Positions 24,982 through 34,369 of a DNA stretch of 64,000 nt are shown one piece after another (within the stretch, counting starts at the first letter, position 1; each line of letters starts with the position of its first letter). The notes under the pieces are model-generated. The model was given only the letters and a program-made list of their open reading frames with translations, made no database searches and had not been told where the DNA came from. The translations under genes and the position numbers were made by a program. The DNA is from Rhizobium tibeticum (lineage in GTDB: Bacteria; Pseudomonadota; Alphaproteobacteria; Rhizobiales; Rhizobiaceae). The stretch covers positions 62,001 to 126,000 of the forward strand of contig NZ_FOCV01000019.1 in assembly GCF_900110205.1 (NCBI RefSeq), read 5' to 3'.

Positions 24982-24997
24982 GTGCGAAATTACGCAC
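24982..24997. promoter_or_regulatory. likely DctD upstream activator site, next to dctB
   Basis: GTGCGAAATTACGCAC is a 16-bp near-perfect palindrome, centred about 34 bp from the other site. It ends only 7 bp before the dctB start codon, so bound DctD could also affect expression of dctBD itself. Confidence 0.8.
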
Positions 24998-25004
24998 ACA
25001 TTGC

Positions 25005-26870
25005 ATGATGCTTCAGTCGTCATCGATGTCAGGCTTGGGCTCTTTCGACCGTGTCCGCCGTCGGGCACGGCGGGTGTGGATTCTGTTTGCCTCCGTTTCA
25101 GCCGCGCTCATCCTTGCCGCTCTGTTTGGTGCTGATGTTTATGGGCGACGCTCCGCCATTGCCGCGATTGAGGGTCAAAGCCGAACCGACGCCAACCTCA
25201 AGGTCGCACTCCTCAACGCAGTCCTGGAGAGACCTCGCGCGCTACCGCTGCTTCTTGCGGAAGACCAACAGGTTCTCGATGGCCTCTCCTCCAAAGGCAA
25301 CGATGCGATCGACATATTGAACCGGAAGCTTGAGCGACTGGTCACGGGAACACAGGCCGCTGTGCTCTACGTCATCGGCCCCAATGGTATCGCCGTATCC
25401 TCGAGCAATTGGCGGGAACCGATCAGTTTCGTCGGCAACGACTACACCTTCCGCGACTACTTCCGAAAGGCGATGGAAGAAGGAACCGCCGAGCATTTTG
25501 CCCTGGGCAGTGTCAGCAAGCGCCCTGGCCTCTACATTTCCCGACGTGTGGGCAGTGCTGCTGCGCCGCTTGGCGTGGTCGTCGTGAAGCTTGAGTTCGA
25601 CCGGCTTGAGAGTGACTGGCGCGACACGCATCGCCCGGTTTATGTCACGGATGATCGCGGCGTCGTTCTGATCACCAGCATTCCCTCCTGGCGCTTTATG
25701 ATGAACAGGCCTGTGCCGGCGGCCGACCTTGCTGCCATACGCGACAGCCTTCAGTTCGGCGATGCGCCGCTGGCGACATTGCCAATCATGCGCCCACAGC
25801 CCATCGACGCCGAAGCATCGCTTGTTTTCGCTGTTCTTCCCGGTGGTGGCGAGGGTCAGTATCTGCGCCTCGCGACACCAGTCCCCACCACCCCATGGCA
25901 TCTCGAATACCTCGTGCCCACCGACGCGCCGGTCGCGGCCTCGGTTCGTGAAATTCGGCTGATGTCCCTGGCCGTGCTTCTGCCCCTTCTCGCCATCGCA
26001 GCGCTAATTCTTTGGAGACGCCAGGCGGCTGCGACGAAGATCGCGGAAGAACAGGCCATGCGCGAAGAACTGGAGCGGCGGGTGGTTGAGCGAACAGACG
26101 ATCTCAGCCGGGCACGCGACAGTCTGCAGGCCGAGATCTCCGACCATCGGGAAACGGAAGCTAGGTTGCAGATCGTCCAGCAGGAGCTAGTGCAGGCAAA
26201 CCGGCTCGCAATCCTCGGCCAAGTGGCCGCAGGCGTTGCGCATGAGATCAATCAACCGGTCGCGACCATACGTGCCTACGCAGACAATGCCCGCGTCTTT
26301 CTGGAGCGCAAGCAAACCAATCCGGTCGACGAAAACCTCGAGGCGATCGCCGGCCTCACCGAAAGGATCGGCGCGATTACCGAAGAATTGAAGGCATTCG
26401 CGCGTAAGGGCCGAGTGGCGCCGGAGCCCGTGGAATTGCGCAGCGTCATTGATGGGGCTGTCGTCCTGCTGAAAAGTCGATTTGCCGGCCAGCTGGAAGC
26501 GCTCGATATTCGGCCGCCGCCCGCAGGGTTATGTGTGCTCGGCAACCGGATCCGGCTTGAGCAGATTCTGATCAACCTCTTCCAGAACGCCTTGGAAGCC
26601 CTCGATGGGCGCACCGACGCGAAGGTCGACGTCTCTGTGACCGAGACGCATGATGAGGTTGCAATTGACGTTGCCGACAACGGCCCGGGCATTTCGTCTG
26701 CCATCCTGAAGTCGCTTTTCACGCCATTCAACACATCCAAGGAACGAGGCCTAGGTCTCGGCCTCGTCATTTCCAAGGACATCGTGGCTGACTACGGGGG
26801 CCGCATCGACGTGACGAGCGGTGAAAACGGGACCTGCTTCACGGTGCATTTGCGGAAGGCCATGGAATGA
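25005..26870 (+). CDS. dctB: C4-dicarboxylate sensor histidine kinase
   Basis: DctB senses periplasmic C4-dicarboxylates and phosphorylates DctD. The 621-residue protein has transmembrane helix 1 (24-44), a periplasmic double-PAS sensor (about 45-310), helix 2 (317-337), a coiled-coil linker, and a kinase core. The phospho-acceptor is His413 in GVAHEINQP. The N-box LINLFQNALEAL and the G-boxes DNGPGI and GLGLGL follow. The start could also be at 25026 (MSGLG). It overlaps dctD by 4 bp (ATGA). Confidence 0.96.
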   Translation: MMLQSSSMSGLGSFDRVRRRARRVWILFASVSAALILAALFGADVYGRRSAIAAIEGQSRTDANLKVALLNAVLERPRALPLLLAEDQQVLDGLSSKGNDAIDILNRKLERLVTGTQAAVLYVIGPNGIAVSSSNWREPISFVGNDYTFRDYFRKAMEEGTAEHFALGSVSKRPGLYISRRVGSAAAPLGVVVVKLEFDRLESDWRDTHRPVYVTDDRGVVLITSIPSWRFMMNRPVPAADLAAIRDSLQFGDAPLATLPIMRPQPIDAEASLVFAVLPGGGEGQYLRLATPVPTTPWHLEYLVPTDAPVAASVREIRLMSLAVLLPLLAIAALILWRRQAAATKIAEEQAMREELERRVVERTDDLSRARDSLQAEISDHRETEARLQIVQQELVQANRLAILGQVAAGVAHEINQPVATIRAYADNARVFLERKQTNPVDENLEAIAGLTERIGAITEELKAFARKGRVAPEPVELRSVIDGAVVLLKSRFAGQLEALDIRPPPAGLCVLGNRIRLEQILINLFQNALEALDGRTDAKVDVSVTETHDEVAIDVADNGPGISSAILKSLFTPFNTSKERGLGLGLVISKDIVADYGGRIDVTSGENGTCFTVHLRKAME

Positions 26871-28231
26871 GCGATGTAACGCCGATTTTCCTCGTCGATG
26901 ACGACAGGGACCTGTTGCGGGCAACCAAGCAGACGCTTGAACTCGCCGGCTTTTCCGTTTCCGCCTTTTCCGACGCTGGCGAAGCGCTGGCGGCATTGAA
27001 CCCGGATTTCGCAGGCGTTCTCGTTTCCGATATCCGGATGCCGCAAATCGATGGCTTGCAACTCTTCGACCGCGTGCGACAGCACGACGAGGACCTGCCG
27101 GTCATCCTGGTCACCGGCCACGGCGACATTCCGATGGCGGTGAAAGCCATGCAGGATGGCGTCTACGACTTCATCACGAAACCCTTCGCGACGGACCGGC
27201 TTATCCAAAGCGTTCGGCGCGCTGCTGAAAAGCGTCGTCTGGTCATGGAGAACAGATCTTTGCGGAAAGCGACCGAACAGGCGCGTGACGACCTGCCGCT
27301 GATCGGCCAGACACCGGCCATGGAACGGCTGCGCCACACCTTGCGGCAGATTGCCGATACCGATGTCGACGTTCTCCTGATGGGAGAAACCGGCAGTGGC
27401 AAGGAGGTGGTGGCAAGCCTGCTCCACCGCTGGAGCCGGCGCGCATCCGGGAATTTCGTCGCGCTCAACTGCGGGGCGCTGCCGGAAAGTGTGGTTGAAA
27501 GCGAGCTGTTCGGACACGAGCCGGGCGCTTTCACCGGCGCGCAGAAGAAACGCATCGGCCGTATTGAACATGCAAGCGGCGGAACGCTCTTTCTCGACGA
27601 GATTGAGAGCATGCCGCCGGCAACGCAGGTGCAGATGCTGCGCGTGCTCGAAATGCGCGAGGTCACGCCGCTCGGCACCAACGAGGTCCGACCCGTGGAC
27701 CTGCGCGTTGTCGCAGCCTCCAAGATCGACCTCGGCGATCCCCGCCAGCGCGGCGACTTTCGCGAGGATCTCTATTACCGGCTTAACGTCGTGACGATCT
27801 CCATTCCGCCGCTCAAGGAGCGCCGAGACGACATTCCACTTCTTTTCGGCTACTTCGCCGAGCGCGCCGCGAGCCGCTTCAAGCGGGACGTGCCCACGAT
27901 CCCCTCGTCGATTCACCGTCACCTGCGGGAACACGACTGGCCGGGCAACGTGCGCGAACTGTCACATTTTGCCGAGCGGTTTGTGCTGGGTGTCGGGCAC
28001 GTCTTCGACCGTATTCCGGCAGCAGCACCGGGGGCGGATGAAGCCCTGTCCCTGCCTGACCGGCTCGAACGGTATGAGGCTCACATCATTCGCGAAGCTC
28101 TGAACGCTAACGACGGCGACGTACGTCGTACCATCGCGGACCTCGGCATCCCCAGGAAGACGTTCTACGACAAGCTCCAGCGCCACGGCATCGTCCGTAG
28201 CGATTTCGCGTCGTCTTCCGAAAGGAGTTAG
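26867..28231 (+). CDS. dctD: sigma-54-dependent response regulator
   Basis: DctD activates the dctA promoter. The 454-residue protein has a receiver domain with phospho-acceptor Asp55 (VSDIRMP) and Lys105 (ITKPF), and a AAA+ domain with Walker A GETGSGKE (173-180). The sigma-54 contact loop is GAFTGA (220-225), with Walker B LFLDEIES. A C-terminal Fis-type helix-turn-helix follows (RRTIADLGIPRKTFYDKL). Its target sites lie in the dctA-dctB gap. Confidence 0.97.
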   Translation: MSDVTPIFLVDDDRDLLRATKQTLELAGFSVSAFSDAGEALAALNPDFAGVLVSDIRMPQIDGLQLFDRVRQHDEDLPVILVTGHGDIPMAVKAMQDGVYDFITKPFATDRLIQSVRRAAEKRRLVMENRSLRKATEQARDDLPLIGQTPAMERLRHTLRQIADTDVDVLLMGETGSGKEVVASLLHRWSRRASGNFVALNCGALPESVVESELFGHEPGAFTGAQKKRIGRIEHASGGTLFLDEIESMPPATQVQMLRVLEMREVTPLGTNEVRPVDLRVVAASKIDLGDPRQRGDFREDLYYRLNVVTISIPPLKERRDDIPLLFGYFAERAASRFKRDVPTIPSSIHRHLREHDWPGNVRELSHFAERFVLGVGHVFDRIPAAAPGADEALSLPDRLERYEAHIIREALNANDGDVRRTIADLGIPRKTFYDKLQRHGIVRSDFASSSERS

Positions 28232-28320
28232 GTCCTATCCAGCCTTTCGAAAGGACAAGACGGAAACGCGTCAACTGACCATCCTTGGGCACCTTGCCTC
28301 AGCCTGTTGCTGCGCTGAAA

Positions 28321-28665
28321 TCAGAGCCGGATGACGTAGTCTTTGCGCGTAGTTTCAACCACTTCCCAGGTTCCCTTGAAGCCTGGCTTGAGGATCATTC
28401 GATCACCCGCCTGAAGATGCACGGCATCGCCGCCATCCTCCGTCACGATGGAGTAGCCCGAGAGCACACTGAAATATTCCCACTCGTCATAGATGATGCG
28501 CCACTTGCCGGGGGATGCTTCCCATATGCCGGAGTAGAGGCCGCCATCGGCCTCCTCGAGATTCCAGGTCTTGAACTGCGGTTCGCCTGCCAGCACACGG
28601 TCGGCATCCGGGGCGCCGAGCTCCGGTTCGACGCCATTGGTGTCAAAGGTCAGGTAGTTTGCCAT
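28321..28665 (-). CDS. cupin-domain protein
   Basis: This 114-residue protein (start 28665, MANYLTFDT) resembles small DUF861/EutQ-like cupins. Visible signatures are YSGIWEASPGKWRIIYDEWEYF, VLSGYSIVTEDGG and LQAGDRMILKPGFKGTWEVVE. The usual metal histidines are largely replaced, so it may be a binding rather than metal enzyme domain. A TTG nine codons upstream preceded by AAGGA is a possible alternative start. It converges on dctD with an 89-bp gap. Confidence 0.8.
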   Translation of the reverse strand: MANYLTFDTNGVEPELGAPDADRVLAGEPQFKTWNLEEADGGLYSGIWEASPGKWRIIYDEWEYFSVLSGYSIVTEDGGDAVHLQAGDRMILKPGFKGTWEVVETTRKDYVIRL

Positions 28666-29418
28666 ATCGTTTTCATATGTCCTTAGCAGCAAATCGTTGC
28701 ATGCGGTCGCTTGAAATCGTTAGCAATTTGTATCCAGTCGCAAAATACGTCCAGCACATTCGCAGCATACCGTTGTTCGGCTGCGAGGTGATCGCAGCAT
28801 ACCTATGTTCAACTTTGCAACCAGAAGAACATGCTCACCGCGGCAAATTTAGTGATGCGCTTCTCGGCTGGATCGAAACTTGTGCTCGAGTGGCTCAAAA
28901 AGCGGGGAGGACAAGAAGACAGCGTTGTCTGGCGATTTCGTCGAAAGACAGATGGCGCTTAAACAGGCTGCCTTGCCCTACGGCACCGTTGAAGCCGGCT
29001 GGTCGCCGGGGTAGATGAGAACCTGAAAGCCGGAACGCCCCCTCGCTGTCCGGCTGGGTGGGAGCATTTCACAGTCGCCTCCCGCATCAGATGCTTTGCA
29101 GCAGGCTGGCGGTCGCCGCGTCATGAGCGTAAAGGATGCTGCTGTCGGAGAACATATCTGTGGCCGCGGCAGCGTCGAGGACAAGCATCGTTGCGGTTGG
29201 CATCCCGAGGGCCCTCACCGAAGCTCAACACAACAACGACATCATACTCCTGCGTTGGGTTTGAGTAATGCGAAATTGCATCGACCCGTCCAAATCCATA
29301 TGTGGATCGTCGCTATGCTGGTCTCCAAGGATTGCTCGCAGCTTGCAGGCCGGGCAACGAGCGGAGAAACGCCAATATCTCGCCTCCCTCAACATTATCT
29401 GCTCTATGTCTTTGTCGA
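28666..29418. other. gene-poor region with possible gene remnants
   Basis: No convincing intact gene in about 750 bp. Two fragments look protein-like: a 43-codon plus-strand frame at 28831-28962 (containing LVLEWLKKRGGQEDSVVW), without a good ribosome-binding site; and a minus-strand frame ending near 29091 (containing MLVLDAAAATDMFSDSS). I recognise neither. Together with the broken TPR gene that follows, this suggests a stretch in decay. Confidence 0.4.
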
Positions 29419-30067
29419 CTACTCCGGCAAACCCGCTAGTCGCAGACCTTCGATGTATTTCGCCATGAGTCTCTTATCGAGATATGGAGCACGGGCGCTG
29501 TAGCGTCCGATCGAGAAGTCCGGATTTACTTTCAAAAGTTCGGCCGCGGCCAAGCGCGCCTCCTTCGACCGTCCGAGCTGGGCATAAGTCGCTGCAAGTA
29601 GACGGTATGCGGGTCCAGGCTCCGCCATTTTCTCAAGGAGAGATAGCGCCTCCGAATAAGAGATTTGGCTGCGGCGATATCCCAAAAACACCAGTCGGGG
29701 CGGCTTGGATTGAGCCGGACGGCAACTTCTCCCATCCTGACGGCATCTTCCGCGAGGAGATCACGGTTGTTCGGAGCCAGTTCCCGAGCACGCTCATAGC
29801 AGGCCGCGGCCCGCTCAGCCTCCCCTTCCAAAGGTGGACAGTGCCGAGAGCCCAATGTGTATCAGCGTCAACCGGATTCAGCCTGAAGGCTTTGCTCAGT
29901 AGAACCGATGCGGTCTCGAGTGCAGTGTCGATCTCGACCACTTCGTGCCATTTTTTGTTTACGCAGCCACTGCGCGTCGCCGAGTTGTGCGCGACTAATC
30001 TAGCGCTCTGCAGCGGACGCTCGTCTAACACCAAGTTTTTTGAGATAGTGAGTATTCGGCAGATCAC
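29419..30067 (-). pseudogene. frameshifted TPR-repeat gene, C-terminal remnant
   Basis: Three minus-strand frames carry consecutive parts of one TPR protein. About 30067-29835 reads ASVLLSKAFRLNPVDADTHW and on to LGTVHLWKG. About 29835-29690 reads EAERAAACYERARELAPNNR. 29691-29419 reads EALSLLEKMAEPGPAYRLLA and ends in GLRLAGLPE. These join into an ordinary TPR array only if two frameshifts are repaired, near 29835 and 29680. The ending resembles the TPR tails of rhizobial class III adenylate cyclases and related regulators; the catalytic or regulatory N-terminus is missing. Confidence 0.75.
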
Positions 30068-30100
30068 CCGATCTGCCGAATTATCGAGGGAGGATGTCCT

Positions 30101-30433
30101 ATGCCACTTTTCGTAACAACAGGGTGCTATACAGCCACGTCAGCGAAGGGAATGCTTGACAATCCATCGAACCGCGAAAAGGCGGCCCGTGGCATCATGG
30201 AAGCAGCGGGCGGGAAACTGCATTCTTTCTACGTCACGACCGGCGAAACCGACTGGATGGCAATCACGGAATTCGACGATGGTGCTGACCTGATCCCCGC
30301 ACTTCTCGTCATCGGCGCATCGGGAGCCGTATCGAATGTCAAAACCGTGCGAGCCTACACGGGCGCGGAATTCAAGGCTGCGCAAGAGAAGGCGGGCACA
30401 ATCGCATCTACCTACAAGCCCCCGGCAAAATAG
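30101..30433 (+). CDS. GYD-domain protein
   Basis: This 110-residue protein starts with a strong ribosome-binding site (GGAGG at 30089-30093). It follows the GYD family pattern: an N-terminal YTATSAKGMLDNPSNREKAA segment, then KLHSFYVTTGETDWMAITEFDD and VKTVRAYTGAEF. GYD proteins are small dimeric alpha/beta-barrel-like proteins of unknown function. It stands alone, with a long hairpin after it. Confidence 0.85.
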   Translation: MPLFVTTGCYTATSAKGMLDNPSNREKAARGIMEAAGGKLHSFYVTTGETDWMAITEFDDGADLIPALLVIGASGAVSNVKTVRAYTGAEFKAAQEKAGTIASTYKPPAK

Positions 30434-31289
30434 GCAGCCACTGGTTGAAACATCTCTGGCAGCGGATCGAACTCCGCTGCCAGAAACGATGTGTTGGCGC
30501 ATTTTCCCCGACGCAGGTTCCTCCCGCCACAGTACAGTGCCGCGCTTTGGTGTTGTACTTGGCGACAATGTTCACGTGTTCGCTCGCGATAGTGACCGGC
30601 ACGCCCTAGTCATAGTCGCATGTTCCGCCCGGATAGTGAGCGGATAATCGAAGCAATGCACCCTTATCGCCATCAGTCGCCCCCTGGATGTCAACTTCGG
30701 ATGCGGAGAGCTGACACGCGATCCTTCTGAGCTACGCGTTAGCGACCGCCCAGTGACCAGCAGTGAGATAGCGCAGGTGGCGATGAGAGGCGGCGACGCG
30801 CGCGAAAGGAAGTATGTTTCCGCGCTCGTGAAACGTGTGCCCAAAGCCCTCCGACAGTAACGCGACGAGAGCAACGATTGATCGCTCAGGGACCACCAGG
30901 GGAACCACGCATGGGCGAGAAAGGGGTCTAAGATCGCATGATCCCTAGACCACCGGGAATAGGGCTGGATGACGGCTTTCGGGCGCTGAGCGGCCGTAGC
31001 GCTCCCCGGTTGATCGTCGCGTTCGACAGTGGTTTCACTTGGCCGTGTTTGAGTTTGGATTTTCCCCACCGAAACTGTTCGCGTTTGTACGCGACCAACG
31101 CGGTGATCAACCGCCGTCTGGGAAGGTCCGCAATGGAGGCGCTTTCCGGAAGCGATTTTATGCTATCGGCCCTGAGTCGACCTACACCGAATTGACACCA
31201 AGCGAGTCGTGGCTCGCGGCAGGTTATGGCAGCGCTATTTGAGCGGGTCTGCCGCTCGCAGCGAACTCGTCCACTTTGGCGCGATGAGG
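30434..31289. other. long intergenic region without recognised genes
   Basis: About 850 bp with no supported gene on either strand; the short frames have no family resemblance or ribosome-binding site. It begins with a perfect 12-bp hairpin (30455-30484). Confidence 0.4.
30455..30484 (+). terminator. strong hairpin after the GYD gene, lacking a T-run
   Basis: Perfect 12-bp arms (30455-30466 and 30473-30484) enclose a 6-nt loop 22 bp after the GYD stop. No T-tract follows on either strand, so it may protect the mRNA end rather than stop transcription by itself. Confidence 0.5.
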
Positions 31290-32087
31290 TTAAGCCATGC
31301 CTCGGACCGCAAAGGCAACGCTCGAAAATCCACGAGGACCGTCGTCGCCATCGCCGCCAAGATAGGCTGCTCTCATCGCGTCTCGAAGACGATCGCGCCT
31401 CACCGTGGGCAACGCGTCAAAAAAGGCTGCGAAGGTCCCTTGCCCGTAAACCTTCGGATGCCAGAAATCTTCGAAATTGGCATAGTTCATAGGGATCGTG
31501 AGCATCGTTTCGGCAACGCCCGTGAAGCCGGCACTCTCAAAAACCTCACGTAATTCGCCTTCGGCTGTCAGCGGCCGCCTGCCGGATGGCACACCTCTGC
31601 CGGTTGCTTCCGGCTCGAGTGCGAGGACCGTATCCCAAAACAAGCGCCAACTCGGCATGCCGCCGTAAGACCAAACTGCAGCCGCGGCGATGGCACCCGG
31701 GCGCAGAACGCGCCGCATTTCCCGCACCGCTCGATGTGCATCGGACACAAATTGGAGCACCAGCAGGGAATAGACGCCATCGAACTCCTGGTTGTCGTAA
31801 GGTAAGGCACAAACATCGCCCTGTTGTGCCCTTATCCTGACATCGGTCGTGCGCGAGCGCAGGGCTGCCACGAAGTTTTCCTCGAAATCCAGGGCTTCGA
31901 TGGCGTCCAACTCGGGGAAAGCCGCCAAGGCCAGGGTCAGGCTGCCGGTCCCACATCCCGCGTCGAGGACGCGACCGCGGGATGGCACGCCGGAAAAATT
32001 GAGGAATGGTGCGGCCAGCCGCTGGCTCCAGCGCCCCATGCTGGCTTCATAAGCCTTCGCACCTTTGGCGACGAAGTTGGATGGCAT
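31290..32087 (-). CDS. class I SAM-dependent methyltransferase
   Basis: This 265-residue soluble protein is of the Methyltransf_11/UbiE-like type. SAM motif I is VLDAGCGTGSLTLAL (about 40-54), motif II is the acidic ALDFEENF, and later motifs include GDVCALPYDNQEFDGVYSLL and MRRVLRPGAIAAAAVW. The substrate is not indicated. The surroundings are gene-poor on both sides, and no partner gene is visible. Confidence 0.88.
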   Translation of the reverse strand: MPSNFVAKGAKAYEASMGRWSQRLAAPFLNFSGVPSRGRVLDAGCGTGSLTLALAAFPELDAIEALDFEENFVAALRSRTTDVRIRAQQGDVCALPYDNQEFDGVYSLLVLQFVSDAHRAVREMRRVLRPGAIAAAAVWSYGGMPSWRLFWDTVLALEPEATGRGVPSGRRPLTAEGELREVFESAGFTGVAETMLTIPMNYANFEDFWHPKVYGQGTFAAFFDALPTVRRDRLRDAMRAAYLGGDGDDGPRGFSSVAFAVRGMA

Positions 32088-32975
32088 ATGCTCCCTGACG
32101 TCTCCCGATCCCTCTTAGTGAGGCGCCTCTATCGCTGCACGACTATAGCGCATGCGTCGGGACAGTCCATCTTCGCGGAGATTGGCAACTGTTCAATTGC
32201 CAGGAGGTTTGCTGTCCCTCTCCGCAAAAATCTTGCCACCACAGCAAAGAGCGAAAACAGCAAGTTGGTGGAGTGGACGCTTTGCGCGTTGAGTGGCGGC
32301 CCTGATGATCGCTCGTGGCGCAAAGATGACCACCAGAGCAACCCACTCAACTCTCGGGTTTCCGGCTCCCACGGTACGCAGGCCCGTGCCGCGGTTCGCT
32401 TGTGGCGGCGTCTTCAATTCCTGGCGCGTCCAGAATGATATCCTCATGACCGCCTGAGTGGATAGCTCGGAAGACGTTCCCGCTCTCTTTAATACGACCC
32501 CGCGCGCCGAACGGACCCTGCCGATGCCGGACCGACCTGATGGCAAGCAATGCGGGACATCAGGTTGGCGTCTGTTACTACAATACGCGATGGGGTCTCC
32601 ATAAAGCACCGATGTAGTTTACATGGCGGCTGCACGGCTGGGTGCTCAGGGATTCGGCACCCCATTCTTCCTGCGCAACGAGTTCTTCTATTTTTCCGGC
32701 TGCTTTTGGGGGCTATTGGGGCGCGGGCGTCGGACAGGATTGGGTTTCCGCAGGTCGCCTTTTGGCTGGCTGGCCGAGCCTGATTGGTCGCTAGGAGTTA
32801 ACAAAACGCCTCCAAGCACAACCAAGAAAATTTTTTAGGAGGCTGCTTTTTTAATGGTTCGGCCGCCGAAACTGCCCTGTTTTCAGGGGTTTTGCGGCGG
32901 CCGACTCAATACAACCTGTTCAAAAAAGTTGTCAAAGGAACTGACTTAGGTGTCAAAGGTATGTGACGAACCACA
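32088..32975. other. long intergenic region with hairpins and T-runs
   Basis: About 890 bp without a recognised gene. A plus-strand 71-codon frame (32623-32838, Phe/Gly/Trp-rich) has no recognisable family. From 32808 the plus strand has a possible terminator (6-bp arms 32808-32813 and 32838-32843, then TGCTTTTTT). A compound inverted repeat (32860-32903) follows. These would fit the end of an unannotated small RNA or short gene reading rightward. Confidence 0.4.
32860..32903. repeat. compound inverted repeat
   Basis: Outer arms of 9 bp (32860-32868 and 32895-32903) match perfectly. Inside them is a second hairpin with 5-bp arms (32875-32879 and 32884-32888) around TTTT. It lies 73 bp beyond the metY stop and just after a T-run on the plus strand. 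It could serve as an mRNA end structure for metY or for an unknown rightward transcript. Confidence 0.5.
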
Positions 32976-34259
32976 TCATATTTTCGCCAGCGATTGCTCG
33001 AGATCGGCGATGATATCCTTTACATCCTCGATGCCGACCGAAAGTCGAACGACATCGGGACCAGCACCGGCGGCGATCCTTTGCTCGTCCGTCAATTGGC
33101 GGTGCGTGGTCGACGCCGGATGGATCACGAGCGAGCGGGTATCGCCGATGTTGGCGAGATGCGAGAACAGCTCCAATCCCTCGACCAGCGTCTTGCCGGC
33201 CTCATAACCGCCCTTGACGCCGAAGGTGAACACGGAGCCGGCGCCCTTCGGCGAGTAGCGCTGCTGCAGCGCATGGTTCGGATCGTCGTCGAGGCCGGAA
33301 TAATTCACCCAGGCGATCTTGCTGTGTGCCTTCAACCACTTTGCGACAGCGATCGCGTTGTCGCTGTGGCGCTGCATGCGCAGCGGCAATGTCTCGATGC
33401 CCGTCAGGATCAGGAACGCATTGAAAGGCGAGATGGCCGGACCGAGATCGCGCAGACCGAGTACGCGGCAAGCGATGGCGAATGCGAAATTGCCGAAGGT
33501 CGAGTGCAAGACCACGCCATTATACTCCGGCCGCGGGGCGGAGAGCATCGGGTAGTTACCGGACTTCGACCAATCGAAGGTCCCGCCGTCGACGATCATG
33601 CCGCCCATGGAATTGCCATGGCCGCCGAGAAATTTCGTCAGCGAATGCACGACGATATCGGCACCGTGTTCGATCGGCCGAATAAGATAGGGGCTGGCCA
33701 TGGTGTTATCGACGATCAGCGGCAGGCCATGCCTGTGCGCCACCGCGGCGATCGCTGCGATGTCGACGAAGGTGCCGCCCGGATTGGCGAGGCTTTCGAT
33801 GAAGATCGCACGCGTCTTGTCATCGATCTGGCTTTCGAAGCTTGCCGGATCTGCGGAATCGCCCCAGCGAACCTCCCAGCCAAAATTATTGAAGGCATGG
33901 CCGAACTGGTTGATCGAGCCGCCATAGAGCCGCTTCGCGGCAACGAAGTTCTCGCCCGGGCGCATGAGCGTGTGGAAGACGATCACCTGCGCCGCGTGGC
34001 CGGACGCAACGGCGAGCGCCGCAGTGCCGCCTTCGAGCGCCGCGACGCGCTCTTCGAGCACGGCCTGGGTCGGGTTCATGATACGGGTGTAGATGTTGCC
34101 GAACTGCTGCAGACCGAAAAGGGCGGCCGCATGATCCGAATCGTTGAAGACGTAAGCCGTCGTCTGGTAGATCGGCGTCGCGCGTGCGCCGGTCGCGGGG
34201 TCCGGCTGCGCCCCCGCATGGATTGCCAACGTATTGAAACCCGGACCGTTATTGGCCAT
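32976..34259 (-). CDS. metY: O-acetylhomoserine sulfhydrylase
   Basis: This 427-residue PLP enzyme of the Cys/Met metabolism family makes homocysteine from O-acetylhomoserine and sulfide in methionine synthesis. The PLP-binding Lys is in SLTKFLGGHG. FGNIYTRIMNPT and LANPGGTFVDI are typical of the MetY branch, as is the length (cystathionine synthases and lyases are near 380-400). I looked for a SAM riboswitch upstream and did not see one. O-succinylhomoserine use cannot be excluded. Confidence 0.93.
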   Translation of the reverse strand: MANNGPGFNTLAIHAGAQPDPATGARATPIYQTTAYVFNDSDHAAALFGLQQFGNIYTRIMNPTQAVLEERVAALEGGTAALAVASGHAAQVIVFHTLMRPGENFVAAKRLYGGSINQFGHAFNNFGWEVRWGDSADPASFESQIDDKTRAIFIESLANPGGTFVDIAAIAAVAHRHGLPLIVDNTMASPYLIRPIEHGADIVVHSLTKFLGGHGNSMGGMIVDGGTFDWSKSGNYPMLSAPRPEYNGVVLHSTFGNFAFAIACRVLGLRDLGPAISPFNAFLILTGIETLPLRMQRHSDNAIAVAKWLKAHSKIAWVNYSGLDDDPNHALQQRYSPKGAGSVFTFGVKGGYEAGKTLVEGLELFSHLANIGDTRSLVIHPASTTHRQLTDEQRIAAGAGPDVVRLSVGIEDVKDIIADLEQSLAKI

Positions 34260-34369
34260 GAAGCCCTCCCATTCAGCTTGATCGAATGGCGGCGAGCATA
34301 GCCGACGATCGCGAAAAGTTAATCGCGTTCCATTTCAACCCAGGCACGTTATTTGAAAAATCCAACCCT

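Noticed and set aside
30572..31110. Minus-strand frames in the gap after the GYD gene
   Set aside because: Arg/Ser/Pro-rich composition, no domain and no ribosome-binding site.
32193..32609. Minus-strand 138-codon frame
   Set aside because: It has no recognisable family, no ribosome-binding site, and composition like out-of-frame translation.
34260..34369. Possible SAM riboswitch upstream of metY
   Set aside because: I compared the region with the SAM-II pattern; the conserved core and pseudoknot blocks are not visible.
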